Below, piece after piece: positions 8,384-18,292 of a stretch of 64,000 nt of DNA. The stretch is from Swaminathania salitolerans. GTDB lineage: Bacteria > Pseudomonadota > Alphaproteobacteria > Acetobacterales > Acetobacteraceae. Position 1 is the stretch's first letter. Each line of letters opens with the position of its first letter. Under the pieces are notes generated by a model that was not told the origin of the DNA, ran no database searches, and saw only the letters and a program-made list of their open reading frames with translations. Made by a program: the position numbers and the translations under genes. Where the stretch lies: the NCBI RefSeq assembly GCF_025994315.1, contig NZ_BAQE01000007.1; one strand, 5' to 3'.

Positions 8384-8836
8384 CATGGCGGGACACGGAG
8401 TCTTGCACCGAACGCCGATTTCGGTCATCTTTCCGGGGAAGGATCAGGAAACGGTCGATCCGGCGTCTCATGCGGGTTTCAAAACCGCTCATGCGCCGCG
8501 TCCCGTGACTGCCGGACTTCGCGCGCAACCAAGGTTTCAGAGGTCCCCTCGCTTCGCAAGGCACATGCCTGCAACAAAGAGCAGAGGGGGAAATCTCCCG
8601 ACCCGTGGCGCAGGTGACAACTCGCAGGGGCCGCATGATATCTGCCAGTCTCTTTTCGTGGAAAACGGCCGGATCGGGATCACGCCCGCATCCGGAGCTG
8701 TTTCGCGGAGACCGGCATCGCAGCCCCTCTTCCCCAGCAATCCATCGACATTCTGCCACGCGCCCGGGCGCAAACGCTGCGAATTCGCAAGCAAGACGCC
8801 TCGCCGCAACAAGGGCCGACCGGAGTTTCCCGTTTT
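8384..8836 (+). other. Long 5' region of rne
   Basis: About 450 bases precede rne without a convincing gene on either strand. Long 5' untranslated regions that allow RNase E to cleave and autoregulate its own mRNA are known in enterobacteria, and this spacing would permit the same. I could not identify a specific conserved hairpin by eye. Confidence 0.4.
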
Positions 8837-11782
8837 ATGAGCAAGCGTATGCTGATCGACACCACCCACGCGGAAGAAACCCGCGTTGTGGTCATGGATG
8901 GTGATCGTCTCGAAGATTATGATATCGAAACATCGTCCAAGAAGCAGATCAAGGGCAATATCTATCTCGCCAAGGTAATCCGGGTCGAACCGAGCCTTCA
9001 GGCCGCTTTCGTCGATTACGGCGGCAACCGCCACGGTTTCCTCGCCTTCAGCGAGATCCACCCCGATTATTTCCAGATCCCCGTTGCCGACCGCGAGAAG
9101 CTGCTCGCGCTCCAGGAAGAGGATGTCCGCACGGATGAACGCGCGGACGAGGAGAACGAAGCTCTCTCGCCCGAAGACAACGATTCCGGCGAGACCGCCG
9201 AAGCCGATCATCGTGAAGCCGATCATCGTCCGGAGACGGTCGGCGGCGAGCACGATACGGGCGATGAAGGTGCCGCCGCGCGCCGTACCGCGCGCTTCCT
9301 GCGCAACTACAAGATCCAGGAAGTCATCCGCCGCCGGCAGATCCTGCTCGTGCAGGTGGTCAAGGAGGAGCGCGGCAACAAGGGCGCTGCCCTGACCACC
9401 TATATCTCGCTCGCCGGGCGCTATTGCGTGCTGATGCCCAACGCCCTGCGTGGCGGTGGCGTCTCGCGCAAGATCACCTCCGACAGCGATCGCAAGCGGC
9501 TCCGTGACATTGTCGGCGAGCTGGATCTGCCACGCGGCATGGCCATGATCGTGCGTACCGCCGGCGCCCAGCGCCCCGGTCCGGAAATCACGCGCGATTG
9601 CGAATATCTGCTCCAGCTCTGGGACGATATCCGCAGCCACACGCTGTCTTCCGTCGCGCCCACGCTGATCTACGAGGAAGCCAACCTGATCAAGCGCGCG
9701 ATCCGCGACCTGTTCAGCAAGGATATCGAGGAAGTCATCATCGATGGCGAGCCCGCGTGGAAGAACGCACGCGAATTCATGCGGCTTCTGATGCCGCATA
9801 ATGCCAACAAGGTGAAACTCTGGCGCGACCAGAGCCAGAGCCTCTTCGGGCGTTACCATGTCGAGGGCCATCTGGACGCGATCTTCTCGCCCACGGCCCA
9901 GCTGAAATCCGGCGGCTATCTCGTGATCAACCAGACCGAGGCCCTGGTCTCGATCGACGTGAACTCGGGCCGTTCGACCGGCCAGCGCAATATCGAGGAC
10001 ACGGCGGTCCGCACCAATCTGGAAGCGGCCGAGGAAGTGGCCCGCCAGCTGCGTCTGCGCGATCTCGCGGGGCTCGTCGTGATCGATTTCATCGACATGG
10101 AAAGCCGCAAGCACAACCACATGGTCGAGAAGCGTCTCAAGGATGCGCTGCGCTCCGACCGTGCGCGTATCCAGATCGGACAGATCTCGCATTTCGGCCT
10201 GCTGGAAATGTCGCGCCAGCGCCTGCGCCCCTCGATTTCCGAGGCGGTTCTGGTTCCCTGCCCCCATTGCCAGGGCACGGGCCATGTCCGCGGGACCGAG
10301 AGCGCGGCTTTGCATGTGCTGCGCGCGCTGGAGGAAGAGGGTCTCAAGCAGAAGGCTGCCGAGATCAGCGTTCATATCACCTCGGGAATTGCGCTCTATA
10401 TCCTCAACAACAAGCGCGACTGGCTCAGTGAGATCGAGCTGCGTCACCGTATGCGCGTGTCGTTCCAGCCCGATGACAGCCTCACCCCCGCCGATCTGAA
10501 GATCGAGCGTCTCCGTCCCCAGACCCCGGCCGAAATCCACCCGGTCGCGGCGCCGGACATGCCCGAGGCCATCGAACAGGAGGACGCTGCCCCCGTCTCC
10601 GACGACGCCGTTGCAGAGGAAAGCCGCGAGGACGGCACCCGGGAAGAAAGCCGCGACGAGGGCGGGCGCCGCCGTCGTCGCCGCCGTCGTCGCGGCGGCC
10701 GGCGTGGCGACGAGTCCCGTGAGACCGAGATGCGCGAGCATCGCGAGGAAACGGACGAGGCTCCGGCGGGAGAAGACGCGCCCGCGAACGAGGCCGCACG
10801 AGGCGGCAGGAAGCGGGACGATGCCTCGGAGGACCGTGCGACCGCGAGCGCCTCATCCATCCGGCCACATGGCGGATCGGACGAGAACGAAGCGGATGGA
10901 AACGAGGCTCTGATCGTACCGGGACGCCGTCGTATGCGGACCCGCCGTGTCTCGCGCGAGGAGCGGAACGAGAGCACCGAAGGCGCACGCGCTGCTGAAG
11001 ACCGTCGCAGCACCGGCGAACAGAAGGGCAAGCGCTGGCAGGGTCCGACGCCGGCCAATCCGTTCGGCGGCGCTTCGTTCGACATTTTCGATATGATCGA
11101 ACAGGCAGAGTCCCGTCTCGGATCGCCTTCCGCGCTCAATACGGAGCCCGCCCCGACCCGTTCGGAGGTCGTGCCTGCCGAGACGGCGCAGATTGCGGAA
11201 CATGACGCAACGACGCAGGAGCCGACCGGCTCCCTGCCGGAAACGTCCCGCAACGGCGCCGAAACCCGTGAGCGCAAGGGACGCGCCCGCCCGCGTCGTC
11301 GCCCTGCGGCGGCGGAGCGGAACGAGCCGACCCCGGACGAGGTGACAGCAGCGGATGCGGTCCCTGTAGCGGAGCCGGTTTCCGTGGCCGAGCCGGTCGC
11401 AAAATCCGAAGCATCTGGCGAAACGGATTCGGACAAGGCGGCACCGCGTCGTCGCGGGCGCCCGCGCAAGACTGCGGCGGCAGCCGTGATCGGCGAGACC
11501 GCGTCGGTTCCGGGTCCGGCCGAACCCGCAGCCGCATCCGCACCGGACGCGGCGCCGGAGGAGGCACCACCGGAAAGCGCTCCCAAGCCACGTCGCGGCC
11601 GCCCCGCGAAGAAGGCCGAAGCTGCGGCGGAAAAGCCGGCCAAGGCACCGGCCAAACCACCGGCCAAGCCGCGCACACGACGTGCCAAGGCGACGACCGA
11701 AGAGGCAACGCCTGTCGTGCAGCCCATCAATGTCGATGAGGTCGCACCTGCCAGGCCGCGCACCGGCTGGTGGAAGCGCTGA
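8837..11782 (+). CDS. rne: Ribonuclease E
   Basis: Endoribonuclease at the core of mRNA decay and rRNA/tRNA processing. The 981-residue protein has an N-terminal S1 domain (about residues 35-160) split by an acidic insertion at about 95-150. The RNase H-like and DNase I-like catalytic region contains DVNSGRSTGQRN near 374 and VVIDFIDM near 415, the two catalytic aspartates. The zinc-link CPHCQGTGH lies near 475. The C-terminal half is disordered: Arg-rich RRRRRRRRGGRRG near 620 and two long Ala/Pro/Lys stretches form the expected degradosome scaffold. A strong terminator follows. Confidence 0.97.
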   Translation: MSKRMLIDTTHAEETRVVVMDGDRLEDYDIETSSKKQIKGNIYLAKVIRVEPSLQAAFVDYGGNRHGFLAFSEIHPDYFQIPVADREKLLALQEEDVRTDERADEENEALSPEDNDSGETAEADHREADHRPETVGGEHDTGDEGAAARRTARFLRNYKIQEVIRRRQILLVQVVKEERGNKGAALTTYISLAGRYCVLMPNALRGGGVSRKITSDSDRKRLRDIVGELDLPRGMAMIVRTAGAQRPGPEITRDCEYLLQLWDDIRSHTLSSVAPTLIYEEANLIKRAIRDLFSKDIEEVIIDGEPAWKNAREFMRLLMPHNANKVKLWRDQSQSLFGRYHVEGHLDAIFSPTAQLKSGGYLVINQTEALVSIDVNSGRSTGQRNIEDTAVRTNLEAAEEVARQLRLRDLAGLVVIDFIDMESRKHNHMVEKRLKDALRSDRARIQIGQISHFGLLEMSRQRLRPSISEAVLVPCPHCQGTGHVRGTESAALHVLRALEEEGLKQKAAEISVHITSGIALYILNNKRDWLSEIELRHRMRVSFQPDDSLTPADLKIERLRPQTPAEIHPVAAPDMPEAIEQEDAAPVSDDAVAEESREDGTREESRDEGGRRRRRRRRRGGRRGDESRETEMREHREETDEAPAGEDAPANEAARGGRKRDDASEDRATASASSIRPHGGSDENEADGNEALIVPGRRRMRTRRVSREERNESTEGARAAEDRRSTGEQKGKRWQGPTPANPFGGASFDIFDMIEQAESRLGSPSALNTEPAPTRSEVVPAETAQIAEHDATTQEPTGSLPETSRNGAETRERKGRARPRRRPAAAERNEPTPDEVTAADAVPVAEPVSVAEPVAKSEASGETDSDKAAPRRRGRPRKTAAAAVIGETASVPGPAEPAAASAPDAAPEEAPPESAPKPRRGRPAKKAEAAAEKPAKAPAKPPAKPRTRRAKATTEEATPVVQPINVDEVAPARPRTGWWKR

Positions 11783-11806
11783 TCCTCGCCGGCATGTCAG
11801 AGCAGG

Positions 11807-11838
11807 AGAAACGGGGCGGTTCACACCGCCCCGTTTCT
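11807..11838 (+). terminator. rne terminator
   Basis: A perfect 13-bp stem AGAAACGGGGCGG/CCGCCCCGTTTCT with a TTCACA loop begins 24 bases after the rne stop. The arms end in A- and T-rich bases, so it may also act on transcripts arriving from the opposite strand. Confidence 0.9.
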
Positions 11839-11963
11839 TCGTTCCAGGCCCGGATCGGCGAGATACGCATTCCGGACGAGCCGGAGCCTTCTCTCCCCGA
11901 GAGCCACGGCGGGCTGCGTGTCGATCCTCGATGCCTCGTCAGCGCACTCCCCATCGCAAGCCG

Positions 11964-13007
11964 TCACCCGGCACGTTCTGCCGCTGAGCCCTGGATCCGG
12001 CTTCCGGTTCGCTCACATGCGCTTTCCACGTCGGATACCCCCTCATCCCCGCGCTCCGCCTCCAGCCAGCCAGCCTCACGCAACCGGGCGACCTGCGCGC
12101 GAGCGACCGGCACGGTCAGGCCGTTACGCAGATGCAGCCGCAGGGAACGCGGGGTACCGTCCCAACGGGACACCGCACGGCGCGCGACCCACCAGCTTCG
12201 ATGCACCTGCAAACCATCGCAGCCCGATTGCCGGGCCAACGCATCGCGAAAGACGCCGTGAACCAGACGGGACCCCGCTATCAGATGGCAGCGAATGTAA
12301 TGATCCTCCATCTGCAAGGCGTCGATACGCTCCGGAGGAGGATAGGCGGCTCCGGGATGCGCCGCCGCATAACCCACTCCCGCAGACCGGCTGGCTTCCG
12401 GGGTGGCTTCCGGGGTAGCCTCCGGGAGAGTGCTCGGATCGGATCGCACGATCCGGCGCACCGGAAGGCGCGGGTCCGTTCCGTGACCGATACGGTCGGA
12501 TCCGGGATTCGTGTCCTTTCGCCCCGATTGCTGCCGGAGCATCACCACCAGCACGCATGGCAGGGCGATCGCCAGTACCTGTGCATACCAGGTCCACCAT
12601 CCCGGTAGATGCAAGGCGATCCGGGGCCAGATCGACAGGGCCAGCCCTCGCGTGATCAGGGTCTGGAACAGACTGAGAAACGCGGTCCCTGCCACGACTC
12701 CGGACCAGTAAGGCAGTCCCGTTCGACCGCTATACACTCTGCGCAGCAGCAGGAGCGGGCCTGCATAAAGCCCCAGCCCCACCATGATCGAGGCGACCCA
12801 GTAGGCCACCCGCTCGAGAGTGCCGGGATTCTGATAGCTGCCATAGGGACCCAGTATCCCCAGAAACAGACCGCCCCCTGTCGACAGAAGCAGACCGCGC
12901 AGAAACATGTCGGAGCGTAGCACGAATCCGTCACGCGCCGAGATCCTGCCTGCCCGGTCAGGATATTCCGGGTCGCTCCCGATACCCGACGGCTCCATGT
13001 CCTTCAT
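11964..13007 (-). CDS. Membrane-anchored LytTR-family DNA-binding protein
   Basis: A 347-residue predicted transcription factor tethered in the inner membrane. Four hydrophobic segments lie between about residues 30 and 165, then a variable linker contains three imperfect copies of Pro-Glu-Ala-Thr. The C-terminal region (about 225-315) has the LytTR pattern: MEDHYIRCHL, then VHRSWWVAR and a closing LRNGLTVPVARAQVARLRE. No receiver domain is present, so a signal would be sensed by the membrane part; that is inference. I start it at the ATG at 13007; the frame extends to 13118 into the divergent promoter. It faces a secreted esterase gene. Confidence 0.8.
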   Translation of the reverse strand: MKDMEPSGIGSDPEYPDRAGRISARDGFVLRSDMFLRGLLLSTGGGLFLGILGPYGSYQNPGTLERVAYWVASIMVGLGLYAGPLLLLRRVYSGRTGLPYWSGVVAGTAFLSLFQTLITRGLALSIWPRIALHLPGWWTWYAQVLAIALPCVLVVMLRQQSGRKDTNPGSDRIGHGTDPRLPVRRIVRSDPSTLPEATPEATPEASRSAGVGYAAAHPGAAYPPPERIDALQMEDHYIRCHLIAGSRLVHGVFRDALARQSGCDGLQVHRSWWVARRAVSRWDGTPRSLRLHLRNGLTVPVARAQVARLREAGWLEAERGDEGVSDVESACERTGSRIQGSAAERAG

Positions 13008-13189
13008 CTCATCGTGCCTCACCCGTTTCGCCCCCCATAAGGGCCGCCTGCTCTCAGGATGACGTGCCCGACCCGGATTGCAAACCCTGCCCGTCGGGTC
13101 ATTCGCCCAGTCGCCCATTCACGAAAACGCGCTGGTGCGCGGCAAAAATCGGGGATTTCTGGCCCTGTTTTCACAGGAGCCTTTCTTTC

Positions 13190-14209
13190 ATGCCCGCATG
13201 GTGTCGCCTTCCCCTCACCTCCCTGATTCTCGCCTGCTGTTTCGGCCCTGCAATGGCCCGTACGCCCGATCCGGGAGATCCGGCGCGCCCGTCGGTGGGA
13301 TGCCAGCATCTCGTCACCCCTGAGGGGCTGGAGCTGGGGATATGGTATCCGAGCACCGGCAAGCCGGACCTTCAGGCACTCGGCCCCTATGCAGAGAAAT
13401 GCGTGGTGGATGGCCCCATACGCCAGGAGAACCACGCTCTTATCGTGATCTCGCATGGTACCGGCGGCTCCTGGACGAGCCATCTCGACAGCGCGGCTTT
13501 CCTGGCACAGGCGGGCTATATCGTCATGGCCCTGACCGAGCCGGGCGATAACTGGCGCGACACGACACATGCGACCGATCTGGCAGGCCGGACACGGGCC
13601 ATGAGTGCCGCCCTGACCTATATGCTCACCGCCTGGCCATCCCACCGGCATATCGACCGCCATAGCATCGGGGCATACGGCTTTTCCGCAGGGGGACTGA
13701 CCGTCCTGCTCGCAGCCGGGGCAATGCCCGATCTGACGCGCACGGGACCCTGGTGCGCCCGGTACCCCGCCAGCTTCACCTGCGCCCTGATCGCCGGGCG
13801 CAGAAATCCGGCGGGCCTCCGCATCTCCTCCCTGAGAGACCGTCGGTTCAGGGCGATAGCGATCGCGGCGCCCGCTCTGGGTTTCACCATGACACGCGAC
13901 TCTCTCGCCCCGGTCACCCTGCCGGTGCAGCTCTGGCAGGCACTGGACGACGCCATTCTGCCATCACCCGGCTCCGTCGAACCCGTACGCGATCATCTGC
14001 CTTTGCCTTCCGAGTTTCACGCGGTCGAAAAGGCCGGTCATTTCGACTTTCTCGCACCCTGCCGCCCTGGCTACGACGCGATGGCACTCTGCCGGAGTGC
14101 CCCCGGTTTCGACCGGATCGCCTTTCACGACAGGTTCAATCGCGCGCTCATGCGCTTCTACGATCGTACAGTGCTCGGAGAAGACGCGTCCGCCCGACCG
14201 CATCGCTGA
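13190..14209 (+). CDS. Secreted alpha/beta hydrolase (esterase-like)
   Basis: A 339-residue alpha/beta hydrolase with a signal peptide (about residues 1-24, ending AMARTP). HGTGGSW near residue 93 is the oxyanion-hole strand turn, GFSAGG near 164 the nucleophile elbow and KAGHFDF near 282 the catalytic histidine. Organisation resembles dienelactone-hydrolase/PAF-acetylhydrolase-like proteins. Several Cys in the second half could form periplasmic disulfides. The ATG at 13190 follows CAGGAG at somewhat long spacing, but starting earlier would put about 42 residues before the signal peptide. Substrate unknown. Confidence 0.8.
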   Translation: MPAWCRLPLTSLILACCFGPAMARTPDPGDPARPSVGCQHLVTPEGLELGIWYPSTGKPDLQALGPYAEKCVVDGPIRQENHALIVISHGTGGSWTSHLDSAAFLAQAGYIVMALTEPGDNWRDTTHATDLAGRTRAMSAALTYMLTAWPSHRHIDRHSIGAYGFSAGGLTVLLAAGAMPDLTRTGPWCARYPASFTCALIAGRRNPAGLRISSLRDRRFRAIAIAAPALGFTMTRDSLAPVTLPVQLWQALDDAILPSPGSVEPVRDHLPLPSEFHAVEKAGHFDFLAPCRPGYDAMALCRSAPGFDRIAFHDRFNRALMRFYDRTVLGEDASARPHR

Positions 14210-14368
14210 TGCGCGGGGCGAAACGCTCCCTTCGCTTCTCTCCCGGAACAGGCCCGAAACATCCAGGGGCCGCCCGGGTGCATCCGACCGCATTTGCAAT
14301 CCGGCTGCCGGGCCGAGGCACCGATCGGGGCGTGGCAGGCAGCAGGTCGCCGGACGGGACCGGTAATT

Positions 14369-14746
14369 TCAGCGGCAGACGCCCGGCGCACCTGTCGCGG
14401 TGATATATGTGCCGGTCAGCGGGTTGAAACAGGCATTTCTGGAGCAGGCGCTGCCGGATGCAACGGCATCGTCGAAGACCTGAGCGCCGATACGATTCGT
14501 CTCGTGCTGCACGGCTCCGCAAAGCGGCGTATCGAGCGGTGCGGAAGGATCGTTCGTCAACTGGGCCTCGTTCGCGGGAGGCGGCGTCTCACCCGTCATG
14601 CCGGGTGGGAAGTTCTGCGGCGGAATACGTGCCGACTGCTGGGCGCCGCCTGCGGGAGCATTGCCAGCGGGCGTCTGGGCACAGCCTGCGAGCGCAGCCA
14701 GAACGACGACAATGCCGCCCCAACGGCGCCCTGCGATGTTGGTCAT
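14369..14746 (-). CDS. Small lipoprotein coupled to xseA
   Basis: A 125-residue predicted lipoprotein: lipobox LAGC near residue 22 after a short signal, a Pro/Gly/Ala-rich linker, then a C-terminal segment with four cysteines (about residues 76, 100, 105 and 124) that may pair in the periplasm. Its ATG overlaps the xseA stop as ATGA, so translation is probably coupled. I do not recognise the family. Confidence 0.7.
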   Translation of the reverse strand: MTNIAGRRWGGIVVVLAALAGCAQTPAGNAPAGGAQQSARIPPQNFPPGMTGETPPPANEAQLTNDPSAPLDTPLCGAVQHETNRIGAQVFDDAVASGSACSRNACFNPLTGTYITATGAPGVCR

Positions 14747-16194
14747 AATCCGAGATCCCCCTGTTCTTCCTTGTCCGAGCCCAGAGGATCGAGCCGTCCG
14801 GAACGTGTGCCATCGGCGAAACGCAGGGAAATCGTTCCACCGCGCGGACGTCCGGAAGCCGTCGTCACGGGTCTTCCGCGACCATCCTGCACCAGTGCAT
14901 AGCCCCGCGCCAAGACAGCCTCGGGAGAAACCGCTTCCAGACGGCCCGCAATACCGGTCAGTCGCGCCCGGTCGAGCCCGATCCGGGCCGTCAGGGTCTC
15001 GGTGCCGAGACGCGCATGGACGAATCCCGCCCGCTCCTGCTGCATTCTGTGCCGCATGCCGCCGGTCAGGGCCGCGCCCGCCAGTTGCAGGCGCGACCGT
15101 TTCTGCCCCAGAAAATACGCAACCGAGGGCATCCGTCCCTCGACGGCCATCAATCTCTGCCGTGCATGCGAGGCGACCATCGGGAGCGCGAGTTCCAGCC
15201 GGTCACCCCGCTCATCGAGACGAAACCGTGCAGTCTCGAGCAGGGCGGGCAGATCCGGCAGCCGGGCGCTCACCTGATCCAGACCGGCTCTGGCCCTTTG
15301 CAGCTGGCTCGAAAGAGCGCCGGCCAGGCGGGCGGCGCGATGGGCGAGATCTGCCACCATCTCGGAGCGCAACGGCACGGCGAGTTCGGCGGCTGCGGTC
15401 GGTGTGGGCGCGCGCCGGTCGGAAACGAAATCGATCAGCGTCGTATCCGTCTCGTGACCGACCGCCGAAATCAGCGGGATGGGACAGGCTGCGACTGCGC
15501 GGAGAACCTGCTCTTCATTGAAGGCCATCAGATCCTCGAGCGAACCGCCACCCCGTGCGACGATCAGCAGATCGGGTCTCAGCGCCTCCGGAAAGCCGGG
15601 AGCCGAAAACCCCGTGATGGCCGCTGCGATCTGGGACGCGGCCCCCTCCCCCTGAACCGCGACGGGCCAGACCAGCACCGGACGCGGAAAACGCCGGGAG
15701 AGGGTCGTGACGATATCGTGCAGGACAGCGCCACGGCTCGATGTCACGAGACCGATGCAACGGGGGAGAAACGGCAACGCCTTCTTGCGTTCGGCGTCGA
15801 ACAATCCCTCGGCCAGAAGCTTCTGGCGCAAGCGCTCGATCCTCGCGAGGAGAGCCCCCTCCCCGGCGAAGCTCATGCGCTCGATCACAAGCTGGTAGCT
15901 GGACCGGTCGCCATAGGCCGAGACACGTCCCGTCGCGATAACCTCGACCCCGTTTTCGGGAACCATGCCCAGACGCGACACGGCACCGCGCCATATGACA
16001 CCGGCAATCTTCCCACCCGTATCCTTGAGGGAGAGATAGACATGACCGGACGGATAGCGCTTGAGTTCGGTGATTTCGCCGCGCACCCGCACCCGCCCGA
16101 AGCGGCCCTCGAGCGTACGTTTGATGGCGCCTGAAATCTCGCTGACCGAATATTCGGGAAGATTCCCGCCCGGGGTCTCGTCGTTTTCGCTCAT
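14743..16194 (-). CDS. xseA: Exodeoxyribonuclease VII large subunit
   Basis: Large subunit of the single-strand exonuclease VII, which degrades ssDNA in recombination and mismatch repair. The 483 residues contain the N-terminal OB fold (about 15-110, with VRGEITELKRYPSGHVYLSLKD) and the Exonuc_VII_L core with the IGLVTSSRGAVLHDI and ARGGGSLEDLMAFNEE signatures, followed by a long helical region. The small subunit XseB is not in this window. It is divergent from purD, leaving 58 bases for both promoters. Confidence 0.95.
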   Translation of the reverse strand: MSENDETPGGNLPEYSVSEISGAIKRTLEGRFGRVRVRGEITELKRYPSGHVYLSLKDTGGKIAGVIWRGAVSRLGMVPENGVEVIATGRVSAYGDRSSYQLVIERMSFAGEGALLARIERLRQKLLAEGLFDAERKKALPFLPRCIGLVTSSRGAVLHDIVTTLSRRFPRPVLVWPVAVQGEGAASQIAAAITGFSAPGFPEALRPDLLIVARGGGSLEDLMAFNEEQVLRAVAACPIPLISAVGHETDTTLIDFVSDRRAPTPTAAAELAVPLRSEMVADLAHRAARLAGALSSQLQRARAGLDQVSARLPDLPALLETARFRLDERGDRLELALPMVASHARQRLMAVEGRMPSVAYFLGQKRSRLQLAGAALTGGMRHRMQQERAGFVHARLGTETLTARIGLDRARLTGIAGRLEAVSPEAVLARGYALVQDGRGRPVTTASGRPRGGTISLRFADGTRSGRLDPLGSDKEEQGDLGL

Positions 16195-16252
16195 TCGCCC
16201 AGTCTATGCTACGGAACGCGGGCTACGACCAGTCAGAACAGGAAGAATGACG

Positions 16253-17509
16253 ATGCGGGTGTTACTTGTCGGATCCGGTGGACGCGAACATGCTCTTGCA
16301 GCCTGTCTGTCCCGCTCCCCCGAGCTCGAGACCCTGTTCATCGCCCCGGGCAATCCCGGCATGGCTCCCCTCGGTACTCTGGTGCCCATCGACGCAGGCG
16401 ACGTGACCGCACTCGTGGCCTTTGCGAAGGAGCAGGGGATCGATCTCGTGGTGCCGGGACCCGAAGCCCCTCTCGTGGCCGGGCTTGCGGATCTCTGCGC
16501 CGGGGCTGGCATTGCCTGTGCGGGTCCGAGCCAGGCGGCCAGCGCTCTCGAGGGAAGCAAGAGCTTCACCAAGGACGTCGCCGATGCGGCCTGCATCCCG
16601 ACGGCACGCTGGGAGCGTTTCGAGAATGCCGATGAGGCGCTCGCTTTCGTGAGGCGACGCGGCGCACCCATCGTGATCAAGGCTGACGGACTTGCTGCGG
16701 GCAAAGGCGTGATCGTCGCCCAGACGCTCGAGGAAGCGGAGCGCGCCATCGTCGATATCCTGACCGACCGGAGCTTCGGCGAGGCTGGCGCGAGTATCGT
16801 GATCGAGGAATGTCTGGTCGGTCAGGAGGTTTCGCTCTTCGCCTTCTGCTCCGACGGCGAGGCCGTGCTGATCGGCGCGGCGAGAGATCACAAGAGAATC
16901 GGCGAAGGCGATACAGGCCCCAATACCGGCGGCATGGGCGCCATCTCTCCCCCGCCTGCCTTCGACCGCGCGGCACAGGAAAAGGCCCTGGATCTCATGG
17001 TCCGCCCCATGCTGGCTGAAATGGTCAGGCGTGGGACCCCTTTCCGGGGGATCATCTTCGCCGGATTGATGCTGACGGAAACCGGGCCGAAACTGATCGA
17101 ATACAATGTCCGCTTCGGCGATCCGGAAGCGCAGGCATTGCTGATCAGACTTCAGTCCGATCTCCTGCCGGTGCTCAAGGCACTGGCCGAAGGCCGTCTG
17201 GAGGATGCCGCGATCCGCTTCTCGGACGATGCCTCCGTGTCCGTTGTGCTTGCCGCCCGCGGATATCCGGGCACACCGAGCCGGGGTGGGGTCATCAAGG
17301 GACTAGACCGGGCCGAAGCGATACCCGGGGTTTCCGTATTTCATGCCGGTACCGCAGTCGAGAACGATCGCCTGGTGGCCGCAGGGGGACGCGTGCTGAC
17401 CGTTTGCGCTACAGGAGCCGACCCGGAGGAAGCACGGCGCCGCGCCTATGAGGGCGTATCGGCCATCGAATGGGCGGACGGGGTCTATCGTCGCGATATC
17501 GGCCTCTGA
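16253..17509 (+). CDS. purD: Phosphoribosylamine-glycine ligase
   Basis: Second step of purine synthesis: ATP-dependent ligation of glycine to phosphoribosylamine. The 418 residues have the full GARS layout: N domain beginning VLLVGSGGREHALA, ATP-grasp domain (about 100-290, with IVIKADGLAAGKGVIVA and the signature GDTGPNTGGMGAISP) and the C-terminal domain. Two in-frame ATGs lie at 16247 and 16253; GGAAG ends only one base before the first and seven before the second, so I use 16253. Confidence 0.96.
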   Translation: MRVLLVGSGGREHALAACLSRSPELETLFIAPGNPGMAPLGTLVPIDAGDVTALVAFAKEQGIDLVVPGPEAPLVAGLADLCAGAGIACAGPSQAASALEGSKSFTKDVADAACIPTARWERFENADEALAFVRRRGAPIVIKADGLAAGKGVIVAQTLEEAERAIVDILTDRSFGEAGASIVIEECLVGQEVSLFAFCSDGEAVLIGAARDHKRIGEGDTGPNTGGMGAISPPPAFDRAAQEKALDLMVRPMLAEMVRRGTPFRGIIFAGLMLTETGPKLIEYNVRFGDPEAQALLIRLQSDLLPVLKALAEGRLEDAAIRFSDDASVSVVLAARGYPGTPSRGGVIKGLDRAEAIPGVSVFHAGTAVENDRLVAAGGRVLTVCATGADPEEARRRAYEGVSAIEWADGVYRRDIGL

Positions 17510-17574
17510 TCCGCATCCCAGGGGATCCCCCATCCGGCATGAACCCGGCCAGACTGCATGCCAGATGGGATTTC

Positions 17575-18066
17575 TCAGGCGAATTCGGTCATTTCGACAG
17601 GCGTTTCGGTCTGGAAAGCCGACGGGTCCAGACGATTTTCCGTCTTGCGTGACGCCGTTTCATCGATCCGTCCTCCCGGTGCCAGAATTTCGCGTGGTGC
17701 GTGATCGGCGAGGATCCGCAGGATCCTGCGGCGAAGGCCGCCCTCCGGGTCGTCGCGACCGGCCCGGATCGTGACCACGGCGCTGTCGTTCCGCAAGCGA
17801 CACTGCTCGAACATCATCGCCTGTCTCGTCTTGACGTCCTCGGGCGGCGGATGGTCGTTGATCAGCCATGTCCAGGCACCCATCGGCCGATGATAGGCAT
17901 TGTCCTCACGAATGGCCGCGACCGGATCGGCACCGAGCGGCAGGCAATATTGCTGAATGAGACCGGATGGGACATCGCAGACCAGAAGGTCATCGACTGC
18001 GGTCTGGGCATGAGAGACGGTGTCGAACACCGCGATAATCATATCCTGCATTTTCATGCACTCCAT
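17575..18066 (-). CDS. Unknown protein with N-terminal ferredoxin-like fold
   Basis: A 163-residue protein of unknown function. The N-terminus (MIIAVFDTVSHAQTAVDDLL) resembles the small alpha/beta fold of stress proteins that begin with an IAVF/DxxxxA pattern; the rest is Arg- and Asp-rich with a polar tail. Four in-frame ATGs (18066, 18057, 18051, 18042) make the start uncertain; GGAG lies best for 18051. An AT-rich stretch upstream (18098-18160) is a likely promoter. Isolated on the minus strand, it converges with purD. Confidence 0.6.
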   Translation of the reverse strand: MECMKMQDMIIAVFDTVSHAQTAVDDLLVCDVPSGLIQQYCLPLGADPVAAIREDNAYHRPMGAWTWLINDHPPPEDVKTRQAMMFEQCRLRNDSAVVTIRAGRDDPEGGLRRRILRILADHAPREILAPGGRIDETASRKTENRLDPSAFQTETPVEMTEFA

Positions 18067-18239
18067 GAACGTCGTCGAAGACCGACGACCTACAGATCAT
18101 AACATCCTATCCGTTATCTATCTCTTGTTTCACGTTATATTGATGATGGAAACACCATTCCGGTTTCTGTCGTCATGCGTCCATCAGTATGCCGGGGGCT
18201 TGCTCCGCGCTGCTTTGCGAAGGCCGAGACCAGGATCCG

Positions 18240-18273
18240 CCCCCGGGTCCGGCATGGAGGCCGGACCCGGGGG
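18240..18273. terminator. GC-rich hairpin after the binding-protein gene
   Basis: Perfect 14-bp arms (18240-18253 and 18260-18273, core CCCCGGGTCCGG) flank a 6-base loop, 19 bases past the stop of the binding-protein gene. No T-run follows on either strand, so it may act as an RNA-stabilising 3' end or a pause site rather than a full intrinsic terminator. Confidence 0.5.
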
Positions 18274-18292
18274 GCCGGGAGGCGCGTTTCGC

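Noticed and set aside
8537..10741. 734-codon minus-strand frame opposite rne and its 5' region
   Set aside because: It mirrors the strongly biased third positions of rne; composition is His/Asp/Ala-rich without domains.
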